Shown: piece by piece, positions 8,347 through 15,975 of the stretch
Position numbering within the stretch: position 1 is the first letter of the stretch
Layout of the letters: the number at the start of each line of letters is the position of its first letter
DNA from: DATAEE01 sp036258175
GTDB lineage: Bacteria > Acidobacteriota > Vicinamibacteria > Vicinamibacterales > 2-12-FULL-66-21
Assembly (NCBI GenBank): GCA_036258175.1
Contig: DATAEE010000279.1
Span: 1-64,000, forward strand
Direction: 5' to 3'
Length of the DNA stretch: 64,000 nucleotides
Position numbers and translations under genes: made by a program
Notes under the pieces: model-generated
What the model was told of the DNA's origin: nothing
Seen by the model: the letters and a program-made list of their open reading frames with translations, nothing else
Databases searched by the model: none

Positions 8347-9375
8347 GTGACTTCATCGCTCTTCTCGCTCGATGACGTCGTCATCGGCCGCAGCCCCAGG
8401 ATGCGCGCGGTCTTCGACTTCGTGCGGGTGATCGCGGCCGGGGAGAGCAACGTCCTGATCGCCGGCGAGACGGGCACGGGCAAGGAGCTCGTCGCGAACC
8501 TGATTCACTGGTCCGGCCGGCGACGGGGACGGCCGTTCGTCGCGGTGAGCTGCGCGATTCTCACCGAGACCCTCATCGAGGCGGAGCTGTTCGGGCATGA
8601 GCGTGGGGCGTTCACCGGCGCGATCAAGGATCGCCCCGGCCGGTTCGAGGTGGCCGAGGGCGGCACCATCTTCCTCGACGACATCGACGACGTGCCTCCC
8701 TCGATGCAGGTCAAGCTGCTGCGCGTGCTGCAGAACCGGACGGTCGAGCGCGTCGGGAGCACGCACCCCATCGACGTCGACGTGCGTGTCATCACCGGGG
8801 CGAAGAAGGACCTCCGACAGCTCGTCGCGGAGGGCAAGTTCCGCGAGGATTTGTACTATCGTCTGAACGTCGTCCCGATCCTGTTGCCGCCGCTGCGGGA
8901 GCGCCGGGAAGACATCCTGCTGCTCGCCGACCACTTCCTGCGGCGGGCGTTTCGCGCGCGCGGAATGGAGCCGCGCCCGCTGTCGGCGCTCGCACGCCAT
9001 GCACTCCTGAGCTACGACTGGCCGGGCAACGTTCGCGAGCTCGAGAACGCGTGCGAGCGCATCGCGCAGACGTGCCGATGCGGTGAGATCAAGTTCGGCT
9101 GCGTGCCGACCGCCATCCTGCTGCAATCGCAGCCACGCGCCGGCGCGCCGCTCGGCATCCCGTCGACTCCGACCACGCTGGAGCCGCTGTCGCTCGACGA
9201 GCGACTGCACGAAGTGGAGTCGCGTCTGATCACGTGGGCGCTCACGGCGAGCCACGGCAACAAGTCGCGCGCGGCGGAACTGCTCCACATCAAGCGGTCC
9301 ACGCTCGGCGATCGGATCCGGAAACTGGGCCTCGCGGCGCACACCGAACCCGTCCACGAATCCCTCGACGCCTGA
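8347..9375 (+). CDS. Sigma-54-dependent transcriptional activator without receiver domain
   Basis: The 342-residue protein is an AAA+ enhancer-binding protein: Walker A GETGTGKE (about residues 40-47), the sigma-54 contact loop GAFTGA, Walker B TIFLDDID, the sensor region GSTHPIDVDVRVI, and a C-terminal Fis-type helix-turn-helix (GNKSRAAELLHIKRSTLGDRIRKLGL). There is no N-terminal receiver, GAF or PAS domain, so its activity must be controlled by level or by a partner. GTG 8347 is preferred because GGGGCGG precedes it and because the canonical AAA+ opening IGRSPRM follows; GTG 8314 is possible. A strong sigma-54 promoter for the decahaem operon lies directly downstream, making that operon its probable target. 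Confidence 0.92.
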   Translation: MTSSLFSLDDVVIGRSPRMRAVFDFVRVIAAGESNVLIAGETGTGKELVANLIHWSGRRRGRPFVAVSCAILTETLIEAELFGHERGAFTGAIKDRPGRFEVAEGGTIFLDDIDDVPPSMQVKLLRVLQNRTVERVGSTHPIDVDVRVITGAKKDLRQLVAEGKFREDLYYRLNVVPILLPPLRERREDILLLADHFLRRAFRARGMEPRPLSALARHALLSYDWPGNVRELENACERIAQTCRCGEIKFGCVPTAILLQSQPRAGAPLGIPSTPTTLEPLSLDERLHEVESRLITWALTASHGNKSRAAELLHIKRSTLGDRIRKLGLAAHTEPVHESLDA

Positions 9376-9387
9376 CGGAATCCCGGC

Positions 9388-9408
9388 GGCGCCGGGACGC
9401 CCGGCGCC
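9388..9408 (+). terminator. Strong hairpin after the activator gene
   Basis: GGCGCCGGG and CCCGGCGCC form a perfect 9-base-pair stem around an ACG loop, 13 bases after the stop codon. There is no T tract, so it is either a terminator that relies on other factors or a protein-binding palindrome upstream of the next promoter. Confidence 0.5.
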
Positions 9409-9469
9409 CGCCTCCTGCCGAATAATCGCAGCATCTCTCGAAAGTTCAGTGACTTGCGGGGTGTGTGGC

Positions 9470-9485
9470 CGGCACGGCCGTTGCC
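9470..9485 (+). promoter_or_regulatory. Sigma-54 promoter of the decahaem cytochrome operon
   Basis: CGGCACG-GCCG-TTGCC matches the sigma-54 consensus TGGCACG-N4-TTGCW at all but the outer positions, with exact GG-N10-GC spacing (9471-9472 and 9483-9484). The expected start is near 9496, leaving a leader of roughly 47 bases before the SD sequence and ATG 9543. Confidence 0.8.
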
Positions 9486-9542
9486 TCACCGCACTCCGAC
9501 TCCGCCGTGCGCGTGCCCGGTCCGGAGTTCAAGGAGGTCAGC

Positions 9543-10532
9543 ATGAGTCGATTCAGGCCACACCTGGGCCCCGCCGGCTGGATGGTGGGTGCCGTGGCGA
9601 TCTGGCTCGTGGCTGTCGCGAGCGCGTCGGGCACGAGCGCCGCATCGACGGATGCCACGCCCGTCAAGGCACAACCCGCGGCCGTCCAGTCCAGTGGGGC
9701 GGCTCCATCGACCGATCAGTACGCCGGCGAGGAGACCTGCCTCACGTGTCATGAGGATCAGAAGAAGGGCTACGAGGGGAGCGCGCACGCGCGCGCGAAC
9801 CATCCACGTTCGCCTGCGGCGGCGCAGGGCTGCGAGTCCTGCCACGGGCCCGGCAAGGCCCACGCCGAAGCGGGCGGCGACAAGACGAAGATCAAAAAGC
9901 TCAGCGCGCTGCCGCCTCGGGAGCAGAGCGACGGCTGTCTCACGTGTCATGACCGCGGCGACCACGCCGAGTGGCAGGGAAGCCCGCACGACGCGCGCAA
10001 CGTGTCATGCCTGAGCTGCCACAGCGTGCACTCGCCGAAGTCGGAGAAGGCGCAGCTCACGAAGGTGACACAAGTCGAGACCTGCGTGCAGTGCCATAAG
10101 CAGGAAGTCAACAAGCTCCGGCGCTCGGCGCACATGCCGGTGCGCGAGGGCAAGATGGAGTGCTCGTCCTGCCACAACCCGCACGGCTCGACCAACGTCC
10201 GGATGCTCCGCGAGGGGAACTCCGTCAACGAAAGTTGTGTCAGCTGTCACGCCGAGAAGCGCGGGCCGTTCCTGTACGAGCACGCGGTCGGCCGGGAGAA
10301 CTGCACCACCTGCCACGATCCGCACGGCTCGAACAACGAGCGGATGCTGGTCGCGAAGCAGCCGATGCTCTGCCAGCGGTGCCACGTGCACAGCCGGCAC
10401 CCGGCGACGGTGTACGACTCGACGCAGGTTTTGACGAACAAGTCGAACCGCGCGGTGAGCCGCAGCTGCATGAACTGTCATGTGGCGATCCACGGCTCGA
10501 ATCACCCGTCCGGCAAGGCGTTCACACGTTGA
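9543..10532 (+). CDS. MtrA/DmsE-like decahaem c-type cytochrome
   Basis: The 329-residue protein has an N-terminal signal peptide and exactly ten CxxCH sites (CLTCH, CESCH, CLTCH, CLSCH, CVQCH, CSSCH, CVSCH, CTTCH, CQRCH, CMNCH), the number found in MtrA, DmsE and PioA. Such proteins carry electrons from the periplasm through an MtrB-type barrel. ATG 9543 is set by AAGGAGG five bases upstream. The barrel gene follows after 18 bases. The C-terminal half is closely related to the partial gene at 1-441, so the module is duplicated. A sigma-54 promoter and a sigma-54 activator gene lie just upstream. Confidence 0.95.
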   Translation: MSRFRPHLGPAGWMVGAVAIWLVAVASASGTSAASTDATPVKAQPAAVQSSGAAPSTDQYAGEETCLTCHEDQKKGYEGSAHARANHPRSPAAAQGCESCHGPGKAHAEAGGDKTKIKKLSALPPREQSDGCLTCHDRGDHAEWQGSPHDARNVSCLSCHSVHSPKSEKAQLTKVTQVETCVQCHKQEVNKLRRSAHMPVREGKMECSSCHNPHGSTNVRMLREGNSVNESCVSCHAEKRGPFLYEHAVGRENCTTCHDPHGSNNERMLVAKQPMLCQRCHVHSRHPATVYDSTQVLTNKSNRAVSRSCMNCHVAIHGSNHPSGKAFTR

Positions 10533-10550
10533 GGCTCGAGGAGAACTGAG

Positions 10551-12686
10551 ATGCGCACCAAAACCATCGTCTTAATGGGAGCGCTCCTGCTGACCTTCGC
10601 GAGCCTCGCGCAGGCACAGTCGAGTACGCTCACGCCGCTCACCCCGAAGGTCGGCCAGGTCGACGTCGGCGCGCGGCTCACCGACACGACGGGCGATCCC
10701 GCCCGGTATCAGCGGTTCCGCGACCTGAGCGACGGCGCGACGCTCAACCTGTTCAAGATCGAGCGGGAGCGCGCGACGTGGCTGTTTTCGGCGACCGCGT
10801 TCGACGTCGGGTACAACGACCAGCGGTACACCGCCGGGTTCGAGCGGTTCGGCACCCTCAAAGCGTCGTTCGAGTGGGACCAGGTGCCGACCTATTACAG
10901 CGTCGATACGCGGGTGCTGCACACCTACGAAGGGGGAGGGGTGTTCCGGGTCGATGACTCTATCCAGCAGAACATCCAGGCGCAGAGGATGACGCTTTCG
11001 CAGGCGGTCAGCGGGCTGCCGACGTTCGATCTGAAAAACCAGCGGGACATCGCCGCGTTCGACCTCGTGTACAGCGCCAACCGCGCCCTCGACCTGAAGC
11101 TGGATTTCCAGACGACGAGGCGTGACGGCGCGATGATGTACCAGGGCATGCTCTCGTCTCCGGGGTCTGGCAGCGTCTTCGAACTGAACGCGCCGCTGGA
11201 TGACCGGACCACGGACATCAGCACGACGCTCGAATGGTCCAACCACCGCGGGCTCATCGGCGTGGGGTACGACGGTTCCTGGTTCGACAACAACATCCCG
11301 AGCATCCGCTGGGACAGCATCGTCCGGTTCACCGATGCGGTTGGCAGCCCGTCGCAGGGACAGATGGGCTGGTGGCCGACGAACATGGCCCACACGGTGA
11401 ACGCCAAGGGGGCGCTCAAGCTCCCGGGCAGGAGCCGCGCGACTGCCATGATCTCGTTCGGCGCCTGGTCGCAGGACGCCGCGTTGCTGCCCGCGACCGT
11501 GAACACCGCGCTCGTGGCGCCTGTTGTAGAGCGCGCGACGGCCGAGGCCGAGGCGCAGATCGTGACGATGAACTACTCGTTCACATCGAGGCCGAGCAAG
11601 TTCATCTGGCTCGATACCCGGTACCGTTACTACGACTACGACAACCGCACGCCGCACTTCGCCATCGCGAACCTGGTCGTGTCGGACCAGTCGCTCGGAG
11701 CGGCGGCCGAGAACGAGCCCGGCGGCTACCAGAAGCACGACTTCAGCGCCGACGCGGCGTTCTCGCCGTTCAACCAGGCGTCCTTCAAGTTCGGGTACGC
11801 GCGCAACGTCTCGCACCGGACGTTCCGGATCTTCGAGACGACGACCGAGGATGTCTTCCGGGCGTCCATCGACGCCGTGGGGAACCAGTACGTGACGCTG
11901 CGGGGCATCTACGAGTTCTCGACGCGCGAAGGGGAGGGGTTCCAGGAGCACCTGCTGGAAGAGGTTGGTGAACAGCCGGACATGCGGCACTACGACCTCG
12001 CGAATCGTGATCGCAACCGCGTGACGGCGCTCGTAACGGTCACGCCGATCTCGGCGCTCGGGTTCAACTTCTCGGTCGGCTCGGGGAACGACAACTACAC
12101 CGACACCGGCTTCGGGCTCCGGGACAACGATCACCGGGTGTACAACGTCGGCCTCGACGTCGTGCCAGGCGACAAGGTGGACTTCGGCGCCAACTACGGC
12201 TACGAGAAGTACAGCGCGTTCCAGTACTCCCGGACGTCGAACCCGCTGTCGGCGACCGACAAGACGTTCCTGGATCCGAGAAGGGACTGGACCGACGACA
12301 CGACCGACGAGCTTCGCATCGTGACCACGACGCTCGGGTTGAACAAGCTCCTGCCGAAGACGGACCTCCGGTTCACCTACGACTGGAGCAAGGGGGAGGC
12401 AACCTACGTCTACGGGATCATGCCGAACGCGACGATTCCCGCACCGGCGCAACTGCCGCCCGTGAACAACGAGCTGCAGACAGCGCGCGGCGAGGTGCGG
12501 TACTTCCTGCGGCCCGACGTGGCTCTCGGGGCAGTCTACATGTATGAGGACTACAACGTGGACGACTTCGCGCTCAGTCCCTCCACACTCAACCAGACCG
12601 CCTTGGGCACGACGACTTACCTCGGATACGTGTATCGGCCATACACCGCCCACACGGCCTGGCTGAAGCTCACGTATCTCTGGTAA
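10551..12686 (+). CDS. MtrB/PioB-family outer-membrane beta-barrel protein
   Basis: The 711-residue protein has a signal peptide (ending near AQAQ) and a long series of amphipathic strands, ending TAHTWLKLTYLW-like with a terminal aromatic residue. It is the expected barrel partner of the decahaem cytochrome just upstream and is paralogous to the barrel at 457-2880. GGAG precedes ATG 10551. No MtrC-like outer-surface cytochrome follows; instead an intrinsic terminator ends the operon. The conduit may be completed by a cytochrome encoded elsewhere, or act without one as proposed for PioAB. Confidence 0.9.
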   Translation: MRTKTIVLMGALLLTFASLAQAQSSTLTPLTPKVGQVDVGARLTDTTGDPARYQRFRDLSDGATLNLFKIERERATWLFSATAFDVGYNDQRYTAGFERFGTLKASFEWDQVPTYYSVDTRVLHTYEGGGVFRVDDSIQQNIQAQRMTLSQAVSGLPTFDLKNQRDIAAFDLVYSANRALDLKLDFQTTRRDGAMMYQGMLSSPGSGSVFELNAPLDDRTTDISTTLEWSNHRGLIGVGYDGSWFDNNIPSIRWDSIVRFTDAVGSPSQGQMGWWPTNMAHTVNAKGALKLPGRSRATAMISFGAWSQDAALLPATVNTALVAPVVERATAEAEAQIVTMNYSFTSRPSKFIWLDTRYRYYDYDNRTPHFAIANLVVSDQSLGAAAENEPGGYQKHDFSADAAFSPFNQASFKFGYARNVSHRTFRIFETTTEDVFRASIDAVGNQYVTLRGIYEFSTREGEGFQEHLLEEVGEQPDMRHYDLANRDRNRVTALVTVTPISALGFNFSVGSGNDNYTDTGFGLRDNDHRVYNVGLDVVPGDKVDFGANYGYEKYSAFQYSRTSNPLSATDKTFLDPRRDWTDDTTDELRIVTTTLGLNKLLPKTDLRFTYDWSKGEATYVYGIMPNATIPAPAQLPPVNNELQTARGEVRYFLRPDVALGAVYMYEDYNVDDFALSPSTLNQTALGTTTYLGYVYRPYTAHTAWLKLTYLW

Positions 12687-12708
12687 AGGAGGACCAGGGG
12701 ACGTGAAG

Positions 12709-12744
12709 GGGCGCGGACGGCGACGTCCGCGCCCTCTTTGTTTT
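12709..12744 (+). terminator. Intrinsic terminator of the decahaem/barrel operon
   Basis: GGGCGCGGAC (12709-12718) pairs with GTCCGCGCCC (12725-12734) around a GGCGAC loop, and TCTTTGTTTT follows. This is a textbook rho-independent terminator 22 bases after the barrel stop codon. Confidence 0.88.
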
Positions 12745-12771
12745 GCGTACTCGTTCGCGCCGAGGTGGGTC

Positions 12772-13383
12772 ATGAACAAGATAGTGATGGCGGGCGGTCT
12801 GGCCGCGGCAGTGTTGGTGCTCACGTCCGAGGCGGCGGCGCACTGCGACACGCTGGACGGCCCGGTGGTCAAGGCGGCGCGCGCCGCGCTCGATCAGCGC
12901 AATGTCGCCCTCGTGCTGCGTTGGGTCCCGGTTGCCGACGAGCCGGAGATCACCCGGGCGTTCGACCAGACCGTGACGGTGCGAGCGCTCGGTCCCGCTG
13001 CACAGGAGCTGGCCGACCGTTTCTTCTTCGAAACCGTCGTGCGCGTCCATCGGGCCGGCGAGGGGGTGCCATACACCGGGCTGAAGCCGGCAGGCACACC
13101 GATCGATCCGGCGCTGTCGATTGCGGACCGCGCGGTCGAGACCGGGAATCTGAACCCGGTGCTCGAGCGGCTGACCGCTGACGTCCAGCACGGCGTGCGC
13201 CGCGCGTTTACCGAGATGATGGTAAGGAGGGAGGCGGCGCCGCCGGCGGACGTCGTGGCGGGCCGCGCGTTTGTAAGCGCGTACGTCACCTTCCTCCACC
13301 TGGTCGAGACAATCGGGCAGGCGGCGCGTGGCGGGCCCGGCGGCCACGACCGCCCGTCACCCGACGCGCACACGGTGAAGTAG
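12772..13383 (+). CDS. DUF6448-family secreted protein
   Basis: The 203-residue product has a signal peptide (MNKIVMAGGLAAAVLVL...AAAH) and the conserved opening AHCDTLDGPVV after cleavage, followed by ELADRFFFETVVRVHRAGEG and TGLKPAG. I recognise these as DUF6448 hallmarks; the function of that family is unknown. Conserved His and Cys near the mature N-terminus (HCD) and the VRVHR segment could bind a metal or haem, but that is inference. GAGGTG precedes ATG 12772. It lies beyond the terminator of the electron-transfer operon and before an ADOP permease. Confidence 0.8.
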   Translation: MNKIVMAGGLAAAVLVLTSEAAAHCDTLDGPVVKAARAALDQRNVALVLRWVPVADEPEITRAFDQTVTVRALGPAAQELADRFFFETVVRVHRAGEGVPYTGLKPAGTPIDPALSIADRAVETGNLNPVLERLTADVQHGVRRAFTEMMVRREAAPPADVVAGRAFVSAYVTFLHLVETIGQAARGGPGGHDRPSPDAHTVK

Positions 13384-13412
13384 TTTCGGGGACCGCTCGA
13401 TAGAGAGCCGTT

Positions 13413-15860
13413 ATGGACGACCTTCGCCAGGCGTTCCGTACCTTGCTCAAGCAGCGCGGCTTTACCGCGGTTACGGTCGCCACGCTCGCGCTTGGCATCG
13501 GTGCGACTATCACGCTCTTCGCGCTGCTGAGCGCGTTCTTCCTGCAGCCGTTGCCTGTGAAGGACGCGGACCGGCTCGTGCTCGTCATGCAGCGCGGTGA
13601 CGCGATCAACGTCCCCTACGGTCATTCGTATCCCGATTACCTGGACTACAGACGGTCCACGACGGCGCTGACGGATCTCGTGGCCTTCTTTCCCGCACCC
13701 GCCCATATCGGCGCGCCGGGCCAGCCGCCGGAGCGCACGTGGGTGGAGATCGTGTCGCCGAATTACTTCGACCTGGCGGCCGTGGCGCCCGCGTTTGGCA
13801 CGTTTCCGCGGGCCGGCGAGAACGAAACCAGGGGCGGCCCGCCGATCGTCGTTCTCAGCCATCGGTACTGGCAGCGCCGCTTCGCGGGGAACCCGGCGCT
13901 CGTCGGACAGGCGATCACGCTGAACGGCAAGACATTCACCGTGATCGGGATCGCGCCTGCGACCTTCACCGGCCTCTCGTGGGCGATGGCCGTGAGCGCG
14001 TGGGTGCCGTCGGGAGCGATGGGCGCGCTCATGCCGGATGGCGACGCATTCCGCGAAAACAGAGCCGCACCCGCGTTCCGGTTGATGGGACGGCTCGCGC
14101 CGGGCAGAACGCTGCAGGAGGCGCGCGCCGAGATCGACGTCATCGCGAAGCGGATTGCGGACGCCTATCCTGCCGAACACAAGAACACGCGAGCTTTGCT
14201 CATCCCGGAGAATCGCGCGCGGCCGGATCCAAGCATCGCCGGCATTCTGCCGATCTTTGCGGTGGTGTTCGCCGCGATGGCCGGGCTCGTCCTGCTGATC
14301 GCGTGCGCGAACGTCGCGAATCTGATGCTCTCGCGGGCGCTCGCCCGGCAGCGGGACCTCGTGATCCGCGCCGCGCTCGGCGCGAGCCGCTTCCGGCTCG
14401 TTCGGTTCCAGTTGAGCGAGAGCTTCGTGCTTGCGGCGCTCGCCGGCGTCGCCGGTCTGCTGCTCGCGCGATGGATCGGTGAAGGGCTGGCCGCCTTTAC
14501 GCCCGCAGGCGACATTCCGATCAACGACACGCATGCATGGGACTGGCGCGTCTACGCCTTCGCGGTCGCCGTCTCCGCCGCCACGGGCGTGGTCGCCGGC
14601 CTCTGGCCCGCCCGCAACGCCACGCGCTTCAACGTCGTCGAGTCGCTGAAAGAGGGCGCACCCGGCGCCGGCCGATCGCGCCACCGGCTTCGCGGCCTGC
14701 TGGTGATCGGACAGGTCACGATGTCCCTCGTCGTCCTCGCGAGCGCGGGGCTGTTCCTGCAGAGCCTGCGGCGGATGCAGACGCTCTCCCTCGGGTTCGA
14801 CCCCCGTGGTCTCCTGATGATGTCGATGGATCTCGGGCTGCAGCAATACGACGAAGGGCGCGGCCTGCGTTTTCTCGAAGATCTTGTAACGCGCGCCGAG
14901 GCGCTCCCTGGCGTCCGGTCGGCCACGGTCACGGTGCACGTTCCATTCGACTACGGCATGCAGTTGATCGACGTCAGCACCGGGACAAGGATCGCTGGGT
15001 CCAAGGACGATCAGATCGCCGCCGCGTACACCATCGTGGGCCCCCGCTTCTTCGAGACCACGGGCGTCGCCGTGACGCGCGGCCGACCACTCGACGCAAC
15101 CGATGACGAGCGCTCCAAACGGGTGGCTGTCGTCAACGAGACGATGGCGCGGACGCTATGGCCGACCGACGATGCGATCGGACGCCGGTTCCGCTTCGGC
15201 CGTGACGGCGAGTGGACGGAGGTCGTCGGCGTCGCGCGCGACGGCAAGTATCTGATGCTCGCCGAGCAGCCGCGGCCCTATTTCTACCTGCCGATGCGGC
15301 AGGAGTACCGGTCGCCGGCGACGATCGTCGTTCGATGCGCAGCGGACCCCGGGTCCCTCGCAGGACCTCTGCAGCATCTCATCGCCGGCATCGATCCCAA
15401 TCTGCCCGTGTTCAACGTGCGCACCATGGAACGGCACATCCAGGAGAGCATCTTCGGATTGATGCCACTGCGACTGGGGGCGACGATGGCGGGTGCGCTG
15501 GGCTTGATCGGATTGTTCCTCGCCGTGATGGGGCTCTACGCGGTGGTCTCGTACGCGGTCACGCGTCGGACGCGCGAGATTGGGGTCCGGATGGCGCTCG
15601 GCGCCGCATCGGGCGACGTGCTGCGACTGGTGGTGCGCGAAGGCATGTGGCTCTCGGGCGTGGGAATTGCGATTGGCCTGGTCCTGGCGCTCGCTCTGGG
15701 ATTCATCCTGTCGCGAGTGCTGTACGGCGTCGCGGCGATGGACACGGCCGTGATCGGGGGCGTAACTGTCGTCCTCGCGGGGGTTTCGGCGGTCGCGTGT
15801 TACGTCCCCGCCCGCCGGGCGACCCGGGTCCAGCCGATCGTCGCGCTGCGCGCTGAGTGA
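13413..15860 (+). CDS. ABC transporter permease of the ADOP (duplicated orphan permease) type
   Basis: The 815-residue protein has the layout TM helix, MacB-like periplasmic core, three TM helices (FtsX), then a second core and FtsX set. The opening LLKQRGFTAVTVATLALGIGA and the late REIGVRMALGAASGDVLRLVVREG are typical. Such long permeases are abundant in Acidobacteriota and usually have no ATPase gene beside them, as here. They are related to MacB, which drives export of peptides or lipids, but the substrate is unknown. This copy lacks the extra N-terminal prefix domain seen in the paralogue at 39916-42573. Confidence 0.88.
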   Translation: MDDLRQAFRTLLKQRGFTAVTVATLALGIGATITLFALLSAFFLQPLPVKDADRLVLVMQRGDAINVPYGHSYPDYLDYRRSTTALTDLVAFFPAPAHIGAPGQPPERTWVEIVSPNYFDLAAVAPAFGTFPRAGENETRGGPPIVVLSHRYWQRRFAGNPALVGQAITLNGKTFTVIGIAPATFTGLSWAMAVSAWVPSGAMGALMPDGDAFRENRAAPAFRLMGRLAPGRTLQEARAEIDVIAKRIADAYPAEHKNTRALLIPENRARPDPSIAGILPIFAVVFAAMAGLVLLIACANVANLMLSRALARQRDLVIRAALGASRFRLVRFQLSESFVLAALAGVAGLLLARWIGEGLAAFTPAGDIPINDTHAWDWRVYAFAVAVSAATGVVAGLWPARNATRFNVVESLKEGAPGAGRSRHRLRGLLVIGQVTMSLVVLASAGLFLQSLRRMQTLSLGFDPRGLLMMSMDLGLQQYDEGRGLRFLEDLVTRAEALPGVRSATVTVHVPFDYGMQLIDVSTGTRIAGSKDDQIAAAYTIVGPRFFETTGVAVTRGRPLDATDDERSKRVAVVNETMARTLWPTDDAIGRRFRFGRDGEWTEVVGVARDGKYLMLAEQPRPYFYLPMRQEYRSPATIVVRCAADPGSLAGPLQHLIAGIDPNLPVFNVRTMERHIQESIFGLMPLRLGATMAGALGLIGLFLAVMGLYAVVSYAVTRRTREIGVRMALGAASGDVLRLVVREGMWLSGVGIAIGLVLALALGFILSRVLYGVAAMDTAVIGGVTVVLAGVSAVACYVPARRATRVQPIVALRAE

Positions 15861-15880
15861 GTCTCTGAACAACCGGGGGC

Positions 15881-15896
15881 CGCCGGATTTCCGGCA
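15881..15896. promoter_or_regulatory. 16-bp palindrome upstream of feoB
   Basis: CGCCGGATTTCCGGCA has arms GCCGGA/TCCGGC and is followed by GTCGC, like the element at 8263-8278 (13 of 16 positions equal, plus the trailing GTCGC). It lies about 51 bases before the sigma-54 promoter of feoB, a usual place for an activator site. Confidence 0.5.
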
Positions 15897-15945
15897 GTCG
15901 CAGGGATCGCCTCCCGCGATCGACGGGTTTCCGCCGGTTTCAGCC

Positions 15946-15961
15946 CGGCATCCGGCTTGCG
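15946..15961 (+). promoter_or_regulatory. Sigma-54 promoter of feoB
   Basis: CGGCATC-CGGC-TTGCG shows GG (15947-15948), N10, GC (15959-15960). The predicted start, near 15972, is only about four bases before ATG 15976, which has no SD sequence. Confidence 0.65.
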
Positions 15962-15975
15962 CTTCCCCCGACAGC

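Noticed and set aside
10572..12872. A 766-residue minus-strand reading frame under the barrel gene
   Set aside because: Arg/Val-rich shadow of a high-GC coding region, with no SD or recognisable motif; other long antisense frames (66-1967, 1522-2847, 12894-14939, 4537-5811) are rejected for the same reason.
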